From: Thermoguttaceae bacterium
Lineage (GTDB): Bacteria; Planctomycetota; Planctomycetia; Pirellulales; Thermoguttaceae
Direction: 5' to 3'
Assembly: GCA_025060325.1 (NCBI GenBank)
Contig: JANXBW010000015.1
Span: 51,525-115,524, forward strand
Length of the DNA: 64,000 nt
Shown piece by piece: positions 51,161-60,021 of the stretch. Positions within the stretch are counted from its first letter, which is position 1; every line of letters begins with the position of its first letter. Under the pieces are notes generated by a model that saw nothing but the letters and a program-made list of their open reading frames with translations, was not told the origin of the DNA and did no database searches. Made by a program: the position numbers and the translations under genes.

Positions 51161-51973
51161 CTAAGCCGGCGAAGAAGCTCCACCCGCTAACGGCTTTTGC
51201 GCATGAAAGCAGACAACCCAGCCGTCCTTCGGCCCTCTCATCAGAGGCCGAAGCGGCAGCATAAGCACGCTGGCCAAGAGTCGCTTCCAGTTATAGGTCC
51301 AAATGACCGGAAGACACCCTCCCAAATACCATCCACGAACTTCAAAACCGACCTCGGAAAGCACAAAGCCAAGCTCAAGACAGCTCCAAGCATGAATGTG
51401 GCCTAAATCGGCAAGACTCTCCGGCTGGAAACCCCAAAGTTCCCCGGTCAGCAAAAACCAAAGCCGACTCCACCAACTAGCCACATTGGGCGTTGTGATA
51501 ATAAGGTGCCCCCCTGGGCGGCACAGGAAATGGCACAGCACCAGGAAGTCATACGGGCGCCGCAAATGCTCAATAACCTCCACCGCCACAACAAGATCAG
51601 CTTTACCATTCCACGGGGCTAAGGCCGCCTGGGCCGACGTCGGCTGATCAAAATCCACATGGAGAAACGACGGACCATTTCCGCGAAATACCCCTACCTC
51701 TTTGTCAACGGCAACCACCTGAAACCCTTCGTCAAAAAGCCGCTGGGCCAATGCTCCCTCGCCGCAACCCAAGTCAAGCGCAAGGGGTGCCCGGCCGGCT
51801 TCTCCCGAGGGAAAAATCTTCCGAATCAGTCCCATCAGCTGATCATGAAGATGGGTATCAGCACCGATCTGCAAACCCCGATAAAAGGCCGGCTCCTTCT
51901 TATCCCGCGCGACAATTGGGGAAGGAGAAGGTTCAAGATACTGGGGCGGCATAAGCGGGGGAAAGCTAGGCAT
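51161..51973 (-). CDS. Class I SAM-dependent methyltransferase (UbiG-like)
   Basis: A 270-residue methyltransferase. SAM motif I is LALDLGCGEGALAQRL near residue 60, followed by VVAVDKEVG, the acidic LVVAVEVIEHLRRP, and LIITTPNVASWWSR. The start at 51973 has GGGAGG very close (2 nt), so a start slightly downstream is possible. The gene lies 70 bp after folP on the same strand and could be co-transcribed with it. The substrate is unknown; the UbiG-like architecture does not prove a quinone target. The C-terminal segment (VIWTYNWKRLLASVLML) is more hydrophobic than usual and may touch the membrane. Confidence 0.82.
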   Translation of the reverse strand: MPSFPPLMPPQYLEPSPSPIVARDKKEPAFYRGLQIGADTHLHDQLMGLIRKIFPSGEAGRAPLALDLGCGEGALAQRLFDEGFQVVAVDKEVGVFRGNGPSFLHVDFDQPTSAQAALAPWNGKADLVVAVEVIEHLRRPYDFLVLCHFLCRPGGHLIITTPNVASWWSRLWFLLTGELWGFQPESLADLGHIHAWSCLELGFVLSEVGFEVRGWYLGGCLPVIWTYNWKRLLASVLMLPLRPLMRGPKDGWVVCFHAQKPLAGGASSPA

Positions 51974-52043
51974 AACCTCCCGGCAGCCTATACGACACCT
52001 CGGCCAGACATTAGAGACCCACCTGAGTTGTAACGAATTGGCA

Positions 52044-52946
52044 TTAGCTGCCTCCACGCGAAGACAATCCGGCCAGTTCAAGCGCTTCGAACACGCGGAG
52101 AGCTTGCCTCACAGCCGCCACATCGTGCACGCGGACAATCTGAACACCCTTCCGGGCAAGTGTCAACACTGTGGCGATCGTGCCGGGGAGGCGATCGGCT
52201 TCCAGGGCACCTGTCAGGTCCCCGATGAAGCGTTTTCGGGACGGTCCCACAAGCACCGGACACCCCAAGCGGTGGAACAGCTCCATATTTTGCAATAGTG
52301 CCACGTTATGTTCTAACCGCTTCCCAAAGCCGATTCCCGGATCCACAGCGATCTTTTCCGGCGCGACGCCGGCCTCCACGGCCCGATCGCGGCAACAGCT
52401 AAGGAAATCAAGCACCTCCGCCACCACATCCTGATAGCGGGGGTTAACTTGCATCGTTTGTGGACTTCCCTGCATGTGCATCAGACACAGGGCCGCTCCG
52501 GTCTCCACCACCACGGCAAGCATTCGCGGATCGCCCCGAAGGGCAGTCACATCGTTGACAATTTCTGCCCCTGCCGCCAGAGCTTCCTCGGCCACCTTGG
52601 CCTTGTACGTATCGATCGAAAGAGGTACGCGGACTTTGTCGACAAGCTGCTTGACTACCGGTATGACCCGGCGAAGCTCTTCGTCAACGGGAACCGGTGT
52701 GGCATAAGGGCGAGTGCTTTCCCCGCCAATATCCAGGATGTCCGCCCCTTCTGCCTCAAGCCGCAGGGCATGGTCCACGGCGGCCTGCACGTCGAGGTAT
52801 TTGCCACCGTCGTAGAAGCTATCAGGCGTAACGTTGACAATTCCCATAATCAGGGGAACCCGCCCAAAAGTTAGCCGCCGCGTACGAAGTTGCCACGCCA
52901 AAGCCCGGCCGGCACCCTGCGACTGGTTTGTCGACATAATCAGCAT
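52044..52946 (-). CDS. folP: Dihydropteroate synthase
   Basis: Condenses 6-hydroxymethyl-7,8-dihydropterin diphosphate with p-aminobenzoate in folate synthesis. The 300-residue TIM-barrel protein has MGIVNVTPDSFYDGG, ILDIGGESTRPYA, VPLSIDTYKAKV, NDVTALRGDP, the IAVDPGIGFGKRLEHN loop and the substrate-binding PVLVGPSRKRFIG. Expected pterin- and sulfonamide-site residues in these motifs are present. The ATG at 52946 has AAGG 5 nt upstream; an ATG at 52937 is an alternative. The methyltransferase gene follows. Confidence 0.96.
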   Translation of the reverse strand: MLIMSTNQSQGAGRALAWQLRTRRLTFGRVPLIMGIVNVTPDSFYDGGKYLDVQAAVDHALRLEAEGADILDIGGESTRPYATPVPVDEELRRVIPVVKQLVDKVRVPLSIDTYKAKVAEEALAAGAEIVNDVTALRGDPRMLAVVVETGAALCLMHMQGSPQTMQVNPRYQDVVAEVLDFLSCCRDRAVEAGVAPEKIAVDPGIGFGKRLEHNVALLQNMELFHRLGCPVLVGPSRKRFIGDLTGALEADRLPGTIATVLTLARKGVQIVRVHDVAAVRQALRVFEALELAGLSSRGGS

Positions 52947-53860
52947 TTCGCCTTTCTTGGCCGAAAGCTCACCTTGCCAAGTCATTGAGAGATCCCTTGC
53001 TTCCTGGCCCGGCCCCCGAAGCCCCGTAACCGGCTACTTGCTTTGCAGTCATGCAATTTTTTCCGGCATGAGGGAAGAGCGGCCAGAGCCGCCCGCGGTT
53101 CCATCCCGGTTGATCATGTCGCTTCATTTGAAGATCCAATGCCCCGCCTATGTTCTCTGCCGATAGGAATCTTTTTTTTCGGCAGGTGAAAATCCGATTT
53201 CCCAAGCCAACACAGGCTTTTGACGAAATAGGAGTACATTCCCTCGGCGAGCGAAAAAGAACGCAGTATCGCCGCGGAGTTGATTTTGAAATGTTGGCAC
53301 GCAAGTGACAACTGGAGGGCACCCGTCCCAGCCGCCCGCTGGCAGGACCACGGGCACCTTGGGGGAGCAGGCATTCTGGCCGGACAGAGGACTTGGCGTT
53401 TCGTGGCAATTCGGTCGAAACCCCCGGGCCGAAAAATGACCGGCAGTTAAGGAGACTTGACAGGAATCAACTCCCGCTACCAAAAAGCCGGAGAGAAAAC
53501 TCGGAGTCGGCTTTCCCCCACACGCCTACACTTTACGGCCGGGCTTTCAGAAATCCGTTAAAGTCAAGTCCGCTCTTCGGATCAGTTATTTTCTGTTCTC
53601 AGCCCGCGGATATTGGTTACATCAATCCCGCTGCACGCGCTCAAGTCGATCCACCCCGCCTCCACCGGCATGCTGGCAACCTTATCACCAAGCAATGGGG
53701 TACATCTTGCCTTTGGCAAGGGCCAGGCGACCGGGGGGAAGGCAATTTCGGGGTGTCCTGGAGAGTCTGTTTCCCAAGGCACTAGCGATTGGGGGATCTC
53801 TCCCCGCAAAGGTGGTGAGCGATGCCAATGGACATTCGCTGAATTGTCAACGGGCCGCCA
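52947..53860. other. Intergenic region between lptE end and folP start
   Basis: About 910 bp. A hairpin CTGCCGA/TCGGCAG at 53157-53185 has an internal T8 run in its loop, so it is not a normal terminator. The rest shows no gene or promoter that I can support. Confidence 0.5.
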
Positions 53861-54412
53861 TCACCAAGGACTTTCCATCATCCCCACGATCTGCCGGGCC
53901 AGACGCTCGATTGCTTTTTGCTGAGCCACTGCCACCGAATGCCCTTGCTCAGGGACAAACAGGCTAGTGCTGGTGAGAAGGACTTCGTCCTCAGGGGCCG
54001 GCGCGATGGTTGCTTCCCGAATTAGTTCGCCCCGATAGTCAATCCAGCGGACCTGCACTTGAAAACGGTAAACTAATTCCCGCGGCTCATCCCAACGGTT
54101 CTCAATCTGAACGGATTTGCCTTCGGCCACAATTCGTCCACTGAGAGTGCTATCTGCATCGGGGGTACCTACCACTTTAAAGGGGGTCTGAAGCTCAATC
54201 TGCTTCATGACCGCCTCGGTCAGACGTTCCCCAAGGTGACGCCGAAGCGAATCGCTTTCGAAAATCGGCACATAAACCGTGCGGATATGGGCCGGAAAGA
54301 GCGATTCCGGGCCGACCTGATAGCCGGCGCACCCCGCAAGCACCAACAAGGCCAGGTAAATTCCGCACTTTCGCAGCAACAAGGCGGGCTTCTTATCCCT
54401 GAAGAGCACCAA
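53861..54412 (-). CDS. lptE: LptE-like outer-membrane lipoprotein
   Basis: A 183-residue lipoprotein. The signal peptide ends in a lipobox (LALLVLAGC near residue 28). The mature start GYQVGPESLFPAHIRTVYVPIF and the later LTEAVMKQIELQTPFKVV and DADSTLSGRIVAE pattern fit LptE, which with LptD delivers LPS to the outer leaflet. Identification rests on this pattern, not on length-matched alignment. It is just after bamD on the same strand (53-bp spacing). The start codon is uncertain: TTG 54412 or GTG 54409, with GGAGGAG some 16 nt away. Confidence 0.68.
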   Translation of the reverse strand: MVLFRDKKPALLLRKCGIYLALLVLAGCAGYQVGPESLFPAHIRTVYVPIFESDSLRRHLGERLTEAVMKQIELQTPFKVVGTPDADSTLSGRIVAEGKSVQIENRWDEPRELVYRFQVQVRWIDYRGELIREATIAPAPEDEVLLTSTSLFVPEQGHSVAVAQQKAIERLARQIVGMMESPW

Positions 54413-54432
54413 CTATCTGGCAGAAAACTCCT

Positions 54433-54473
54433 CCTGCAGCAACTACCGCCCTCCCCCTGCAGCAACTACCGCC
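54433..54473. repeat. 18-bp direct repeat spanning the bamD stop
   Basis: CCTGCAGCAACTACCGCC occurs at 54433-54450 and 54456-54473, 23 bp apart. The second copy contains the bamD stop codon; the first leads into the GGAGGAG upstream of lptE. This looks like a recent small tandem duplication. Confidence 0.8.
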
Positions 54474-55863
54474 GTCGCCCATCCGGCAGGATCCGCTCCA
54501 GCCAAGCAAAGTAATTGGGCGGTCGATCGGGGAAACCTTCAATGGCGGCCAATCTTTGCCGAGCCGTTTCGGCCGCCTGCGTCATTGGATATTCCTCCAG
54601 CACACTGCGGTAATAAAATCGGGCAGCTCCGAATCGGCGTTTCTTTTCGTAAAACCGGGCAAGGGCGAGGTCCCGCTCCGCCAAAGCCTCTGTAATCTGC
54701 CGGTCCACCTCAAGCAGCCGATCTCGCTCCTGGCCTAGCTCATTGCCGAATAGCCGCAGGGTTTGGTAGGTGATATCTCGGGCCTCTTCCAACGGCTTCC
54801 CGTCGTAAGCCGGGCCTTGATAGCTGGCCAAAGTAGCGCGAAGCCCAAGCAAATGGGCATCCAGACAATGCTCGCTCTTGGGATATTCTTTGCGGATGAC
54901 CTCATAGCCCTCGGCCGCATCGGCGAACCGACCTTTGCGAAAGTAAACATTCGCCGTAGCCATGACCGCATCATCCGCCAAGGGACCGGTGGGATCGTGA
55001 AGACGAATACTTCGATAAACCTTAACGGCGTGCCCAAGCGTATCGAATTTCGGTCGCGTCGCGTCGTGGAATTGGAGCGAAAGGAGAAGCGGGATATCGA
55101 AGCCCCTTTGTTCCCAATACCGGGCAATTAGAAACTTGCGTCGCACAATTGTGTCCAAATGTCGCGTATATTCAAATCCCTCCAGCACCTTGTCGTAACA
55201 GCGATTGGCCCGCGGATAACGGTCGGCAAAAAACCAACTTTCGCCGGCAAAGAACCAGGCATCCTCCCGGAGCAGATTGTCCGCAGCCCGCTTGGCTGCC
55301 TGCTCAAACCGTTCCGCCGCGTCTAGGAATTCCCCTTGTTCAAAGAGGAGCTGAGCTTCGTCGAAAAGTGCCCGGGCAATGTGATCGTTCGGGGCCGTTC
55401 CCGTGATCTTCTGATAAGCCTGAACAATTTTCCGCTCCGAGCGATCGATCCAGCTGCCGGAGTCCTCCTCGTACTCCCGCCGCTTATCCCCCCAAGAGGA
55501 CGGCAAAAGTCCTTTTGAGTCCGGCTCGGTGGGAAGCTGGCCTCGCCATCCCGGCGGCGTCTGCCATGCACTCCAACGTCCAAGGGAGGAACCTTGGGAA
55601 GGTCCCTGCCCTAGGCTCTGAGGATAGTTGTTGAGCTTGAAGCTCCAAATGCCTTTGGTGGAGCCGGGCAAGTTGCCCTCAGCCCGAATATTTGGGGGGC
55701 CTAGGCAACCGGCCAAGCTAAGGCACCCTGCAAGGCCTGCAGTCAAAACCCAAAGATTGGGTGCCAATTGGCCAAAAGTTTTACCCACCGCGATGCGGAC
55801 TATCACCCCTGCGTTGAGCCAAAAGCGAACGCATAGTGGCGGGCTCTTTCGGACTATCTTCAT
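54466..55863 (-). CDS. bamD: BamD (YfiO)-like outer-membrane assembly lipoprotein
   Basis: A 465-residue lipoprotein, longer than typical BamD (about 245), as planctomycete versions may be. The signal peptide is followed by a lipobox (GCLSLAGC near residue 53). Several tetratricopeptide-like helices follow (FDEAQLLFEQGEFLDAAERFEQAAKRA, then WFFAGESWFFADRYPRANRCYDKVL, AVMATANVYFRKGRFADAAEGYEVI, LALARFYEKKRRFGAARFYYRSVLEEYP). BamD works with BamA to insert beta-barrel proteins. The ATG at 55863 has AAGG close upstream. recO lies upstream on the same strand and lptE downstream. Confidence 0.82.
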   Translation of the reverse strand: MKIVRKSPPLCVRFWLNAGVIVRIAVGKTFGQLAPNLWVLTAGLAGCLSLAGCLGPPNIRAEGNLPGSTKGIWSFKLNNYPQSLGQGPSQGSSLGRWSAWQTPPGWRGQLPTEPDSKGLLPSSWGDKRREYEEDSGSWIDRSERKIVQAYQKITGTAPNDHIARALFDEAQLLFEQGEFLDAAERFEQAAKRAADNLLREDAWFFAGESWFFADRYPRANRCYDKVLEGFEYTRHLDTIVRRKFLIARYWEQRGFDIPLLLSLQFHDATRPKFDTLGHAVKVYRSIRLHDPTGPLADDAVMATANVYFRKGRFADAAEGYEVIRKEYPKSEHCLDAHLLGLRATLASYQGPAYDGKPLEEARDITYQTLRLFGNELGQERDRLLEVDRQITEALAERDLALARFYEKKRRFGAARFYYRSVLEEYPMTQAAETARQRLAAIEGFPDRPPNYFAWLERILPDGRRR

Positions 55864-56120
55864 GACCTTAGTGATGTTGTATCGGCATTGCCGGTAGATT
55901 AGGACATCTCGGCAAAAGGGAGAAAAGAGAACGACGGACCTGCGGCCCGAGCAGCAAATTCAGCCCCAAAATATCCCCATCCCGCGGGGCTGGGAAAAGA
56001 TCAAAAAAAGCTACGCCTACCCGACCGACAGTGCGCCGGCCCGCCGCTCTTTGGCCGCAAAGCGCATAAACAGCGCCCCACCTCCTACCAATCGACCATC
56101 AAGGCGTGCGGACCGTTTCT

Positions 56121-57068
56121 TTATTGAGTGGTGGCCCGGCCGGCAGGCTTTGCGAAAAAACCCATCTTCTCCAAAAACGGGAAAAGCCGAGGCTTTCGCC
56201 CTAAGAGATGACATACCCAATGCGAGACTAATCCCCGAACTTGCGGGTAAACGTCGGCAAGTTCGTAAGAATGGTTTACTTCCCTTTCCAAACCGAAAGC
56301 AGGTGATGCCGGCGCGGAACTCTCTTCGGCGTTTGCGGCTGCAGTTAGTGCGACTGACTGTCCAGTAGGTCTCCCTGGGAGAGCTAGTTTATCCTCGGAT
56401 GTCGATTCCTCCGCCACCGGTTGGCGCCCCTCAACTTCCGCAGAGGAAACCACTCGTGAAAGATCGTGGATGGCCTTGCGAACCGCGCCGGTTATGGAAA
56501 GCCCGCGTATGGAGGGCCTCCAGCAGCGGTTGCAGGTTAACCCGCCTCCGGTTTCTGTTAATCGTGCTGGCTCTTGCCACGGTATGACTCGACCGCAGAC
56601 GGAACAGGCGTCAAATCGCCCTAAGTGGCCAAGCGCTCGAAGAAGTGCCACCTCAAAGCGGAGGGTGGCCCACTCCGCTCTCGCCCCAGTTTGGAGCTGC
56701 CGGAGCGTGAGGACCGCCAAGTCGAAGACCTCGGCGTGAGGCCCCATTTCCGGAGTGAACGAGTCGAGAAGTTCGGCTAGGTAATACCCGGCAAAAAGTC
56801 CCCGAAGGCCGGCCGCCTCCGGCCGAAACCGCTCCACAAGTTTTCCCTCGGTAAGAAGCTGGAGGGATTCCCCGGAGCGGGGCAAGAAAACTATTCGGTA
56901 AATGCCTAGGAGGTCAAACCCCCCCTCAAATGCACTCTTCGGCCGACGCGCCCCCTTGGCTAAGCCCTGGATCTTGCCAAACTCCCGGCTGAAAAGCGTT
57001 AGCACCAGGCTCGTCTCGCTGAAAGGAACCCGACGCAAGACGATAACGGTCGCCGGACTAGGGGGCAT
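56121..57068 (-). CDS. recO: DNA repair protein RecO
   Basis: RecO helps load RecA on SSB-coated gaps in the RecFOR pathway. The 315-residue protein has an OB-fold start (VIVLRRVPFSETSLVLTLFSREFGKIQGLAKGARRP) and a helical C-terminal domain with a zinc site CSVCGRVIPW plus CNRCWRP. It is longer than the usual 240-260 because of a roughly 55-residue low-complexity insertion (VSSAEVEGRQPVAEESTSED and following) after the zinc site. The ATG at 57068 has no strong ribosome site. It is between the O-methyltransferase and bamD on the same strand. Confidence 0.92.
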   Translation of the reverse strand: MPPSPATVIVLRRVPFSETSLVLTLFSREFGKIQGLAKGARRPKSAFEGGFDLLGIYRIVFLPRSGESLQLLTEGKLVERFRPEAAGLRGLFAGYYLAELLDSFTPEMGPHAEVFDLAVLTLRQLQTGARAEWATLRFEVALLRALGHLGRFDACSVCGRVIPWQEPARLTETGGGLTCNRCWRPSIRGLSITGAVRKAIHDLSRVVSSAEVEGRQPVAEESTSEDKLALPGRPTGQSVALTAAANAEESSAPASPAFGLEREVNHSYELADVYPQVRGLVSHWVCHLLGRKPRLFPFLEKMGFFAKPAGRATTQ

Positions 57069-57181
57069 GCGTCCAAGTCCAGTAACAGACCCGACAGCGC
57101 TTGTCTACAAGCGGCGCCACTTTGGCTTCGAGCTGAGTTTCTTAAAACCGGAGGATAACTCAGGCGGGCCAGTTGCTCACA

Positions 57182-57919
57182 CTACTTCTCCGGCACGATG
57201 CTTACCTCCATGGCGTCGCGCTTCGCCCAGGGGAGGTCCACGTCGAACCACTCCGTGGTGCTCTTGAAGTGTTGACGCACATATTTTAGGTAATCCCGCA
57301 TACCCCTTTCCCCAATCCCCACATTGTCGGCGACTACAATCGCACCCGGCCGCAGCCGGTCTTTAATCCCCATCAGGCAGGGATAGTAGTTTTCGTAACC
57401 GCAATCAAGGAAAAGAAAGTCGACCGGCTCAGTTATCTGCTTGACAAGCTCCCGGGCATCACCGTGGCGAACTTCAACAACATCATCCAAGCCGGCCCTC
57501 TTGATGTACTCTCGCGCGTCAGCCACCCGTTCCTCGTCAATCTCGATCGTGATCAGTCGGCCTTGTCCTAGCTTTTTCAGCTCTCGGCCTATCCACAAAG
57601 CCGAATAGCCTATCGCCGTGCCACATTCGACAACCAACTTTGGTTTTTGCTGCCGAACCAACTCGGCCAAGCGGACGGCCCTTTCCGGCCCGACCATGGG
57701 GATCCGCTCATCGCGACAGCGCTTGTCCACTTCCTTAATGATCGGGGCTACCGGGTCCTCCTGTGCCTGCTCCTCCGCCCAAACAATCCCCACTATGACA
57801 GCACCAAATAAGCCCACCGTGACAATGCCGAGTAACGTCCCCTTACCAAACAGAGCTTTTGACCAATTCCTTAATCGATGCACCAATCCGTCGCCATACT
57901 GCAGCAAGCTTGTCAACAT
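57182..57919 (-). CDS. O-methyltransferase-like protein with N-terminal membrane segment
   Basis: A 245-residue class I SAM methyltransferase of the O-methyltransferase 3/24 type: LVVECGTAIGYSALWIGREL is the SAM motif I (near residue 95), then ITIEIDEERVADAREY, DFLFLDCGYENYY and IVVADNVG. Unusually, it begins with a hydrophobic segment (LLGIVTVGLFGAVIVGIVWA, about residues 29-48), so it may be anchored or exported. The ATG at 57919 has GGAGG 7 nt upstream. It is first in a minus-strand run with recO, bamD and lptE. The substrate is unknown; catechol or sugar targets are only guesses. Confidence 0.78.
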   Translation of the reverse strand: MLTSLLQYGDGLVHRLRNWSKALFGKGTLLGIVTVGLFGAVIVGIVWAEEQAQEDPVAPIIKEVDKRCRDERIPMVGPERAVRLAELVRQQKPKLVVECGTAIGYSALWIGRELKKLGQGRLITIEIDEERVADAREYIKRAGLDDVVEVRHGDARELVKQITEPVDFLFLDCGYENYYPCLMGIKDRLRPGAIVVADNVGIGERGMRDYLKYVRQHFKSTTEWFDVDLPWAKRDAMEVSIVPEK

Positions 57920-58367
57920 CGCACAACCTCCGGCAGACAAAAGTTCCCAGGTGATGTTTACTTTTCTCTCCCAACACTGGATCCAGGCGCGAAAGCCAGG
58001 TACCTGTTTGTTTAGCCGCCGGCTGACCGGGGCCCTCCTATGTTAGCGGCTACCGGGCCCAAGACCAAATTGCCAAAGCCCCCTCCCACGCCGGGCTCTG
58101 CCGGCTGCGGTAAAACCACCCGGTTCTCCCATCCCTCCCCTTGCCGAACGTGGGATGTGCCGGCCGGCGCTTCTTAAGAGGATAAAATGCCCGAAGGCTT
58201 TCCCAACCGGACCTTTTGCACACGTCCCCCGGGGCAACCCCGAGCCATATCATAATCGCCAACACAGCCGGTGCGCCCCAAAAGAGCCTCGATTAGAGAC
58301 GATCTATCCTGCCCGCTCAAGCGATGAAAGCCGCAGTTCCCCACCCCAGCCGGAAAGGGTTCGGACC
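57920..58367. other. Divergent intergenic region
   Basis: About 450 bp between the O-methyltransferase gene and mutM. The mutM frame opens at 58155, but no conserved sequence appears before 58368. No promoter pair stands out. Confidence 0.5.
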
Positions 58368-59210
58368 ATGCCTGAGTTACCCGAGGTAGAGACGATGCGC
58401 CGGCACTTGCTGGCGACGGTGGGTGCTCGCGTTGTGGACATCGAGCGACCCAGAAGCTCCCTCCGCCCGATTAAGTTTCGCCCCAGCTTTCCTTCTATTC
58501 GCAAAACCGCCATGGGGGCAGAGATCTCTGCCGTTGAGCGAATGGGTAAACGGGTGGTTATCCGCCTGCGCCATCCTGACGATGAACTAGCCCTCGTAAT
58601 CGAGCCACGAATGACCGGGCTGTTGACGCTCGCTTCGCCGCCAGACATGGCCCACACTCGGATGATCATCCGTCTCGATCGACCGGAGCGAGCGGCGATC
58701 CACTTTTGGGACGCTCGTGGCCTCGGAGTAGTGGCATTGTGCCAGCCACCCGAGCTTGAACGCTTAAGCAAACGGCTCGGACCGGACGCCCTTTCCGTCA
58801 CGGCAGCCCAGCTTCGCGCATCGCTTTGCACGTCAAGCCGGCCCATTAAACTTGCCCTTATGGATCAAGAGGTCCTGGCCGGGGTGGGGAACCTTTACGC
58901 CGCGGAAATTCTTTTCCACGCACGGATTCATCCCGCAACGCCATGCTCCCGGTTAAGCCCCCGCGCATGGCACCGCCTAATGCGGAGCATCCATGATGTG
59001 CTGCTGTCGGCGATCGAGGCGCAAGGGTCAACCTTGGCGGATGGAACTTACCGAAGCCCCTCCGGAGAAGCCGGCCGGTATCAATTCAGTCACTACGTTT
59101 ATCAAAAAGATGGGCAAAGCTGTCTCCGGTGCCGGCGTGGGGTGATCGCCAGAATGAAATTAGGCGGTCGTTCGACCTTTTACTGTCCAGTGTGCCAGCC
59201 AAGTCTGTAG
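58368..59210 (+). CDS. mutM: Formamidopyrimidine-DNA glycosylase
   Basis: Removes 8-oxoguanine and formamidopyrimidines. The 280-residue protein begins PELPEVETMRRHL, with the catalytic Pro/Glu start. The Lys region reads SIRKTAMGAEI, the helix-two-turn-helix is MDQEVLAGVGNLYAAEILFHA and the C-terminal zinc finger CLRCRRGVI plus YCPVCQ is intact. Length is typical. The ATG at 58368 has AAAGGG at 58353-58358. It is alone on its strand here. Confidence 0.97.
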   Translation: MPELPEVETMRRHLLATVGARVVDIERPRSSLRPIKFRPSFPSIRKTAMGAEISAVERMGKRVVIRLRHPDDELALVIEPRMTGLLTLASPPDMAHTRMIIRLDRPERAAIHFWDARGLGVVALCQPPELERLSKRLGPDALSVTAAQLRASLCTSSRPIKLALMDQEVLAGVGNLYAAEILFHARIHPATPCSRLSPRAWHRLMRSIHDVLLSAIEAQGSTLADGTYRSPSGEAGRYQFSHYVYQKDGQSCLRCRRGVIARMKLGGRSTFYCPVCQPSL

Positions 59211-59414
59211 CGCGGGCATTTTTGTCTGGAGGCTCTGCCGCTATCTCCGGGCGAAACTGTGCCTTGGCTTACGCGGGTTAGGCCGCCGCTACTTTGCCGA
59301 CCCCGCGGCTTCGCAGGTCCTCCCGCGGGCCAATGTCTCAGATGGTCCCCTCTTTCTTGTAGCCCAAAAGCGACCTATATCTCAGCCCAAACTACCGTAG
59401 GAAAACGGTCCCTC

Positions 59415-59443
59415 TTGAGAGTAAACACTCACAAGTGCATAAT
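59415..59443 (+). promoter_or_regulatory. Orphan promoter-like site
   Basis: TTGAGA (59415-59420) and CATAAT (59438-59443) with a 17-nt spacer, each five of six to consensus. No ORF with a domain follows; GGGC/GCCC arms and GGTTTT near 59639-59657 could be a weak terminator. Confidence 0.45.
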
Positions 59444-59985
59444 CTTGATGCTTTTTGTCACATTTGGCTGCTCCGGTAAGCCAGGTGGCCATTCTTGTCC
59501 GAACTCGACCGAACCAAAAGGCCCGAGAGCGCCTCCTGCCTGACGGAGCTACCTCATCGTTGTTCAGCGAGTAAAATCGGCCCCGCTTTCCCGCGCGAAC
59601 TCCCGCCCGGCATTAACCCGAGGCGCTATAAGTCCAAAGGGGCGATTTGCCCGGTTTTCACTGAGCGCAGGCTTCCCCGAGAGCAAGCTCCTCACCTGGG
59701 TCCTACCGATCCCTCCTTTGATCTCGCCGCATGTGCCCCCAGCAAGCTCGCAAAGACTCCCAAAACTGCGGCGAGGGCTCGCCCGAAAAATTTTCGCCTC
59801 CCGCCTATCTACCCTCTCCCATGTGCAAGACTTTCCTAAAAGCTTTGCCAGACGGCCCATTTTTCCTTCGCCTCCCCGTTCAGCATGCGCGGGTTAGGCT
59901 CTCCGGAAGACTCCGGGAACCGACGGTAGCCCGTATCGCAAGGCAAACAAGAACCCCAGGCCCCAGGGAGGACAGACCCGGGTAA

Positions 59986-60015
59986 TTGACAGCCCCAGAA
60001 AAGTCCGCGTAAAAT
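59986..60015 (+). promoter_or_regulatory. hppA: Strong sigma-70 promoter for hppA
   Basis: A perfect TTGACA (59986-59991) and TAAAAT (60010-60015, five of six) with an 18-nt spacer. Transcription would start near 60022, about 455 nt before the hppA start. Confidence 0.8.
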
Positions 60016-60021
60016 CGCCGC

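Noticed and set aside
53157..53185. Terminator after a minus-strand gene
   Set aside because: The T-run lies in the hairpin loop rather than after the stem.
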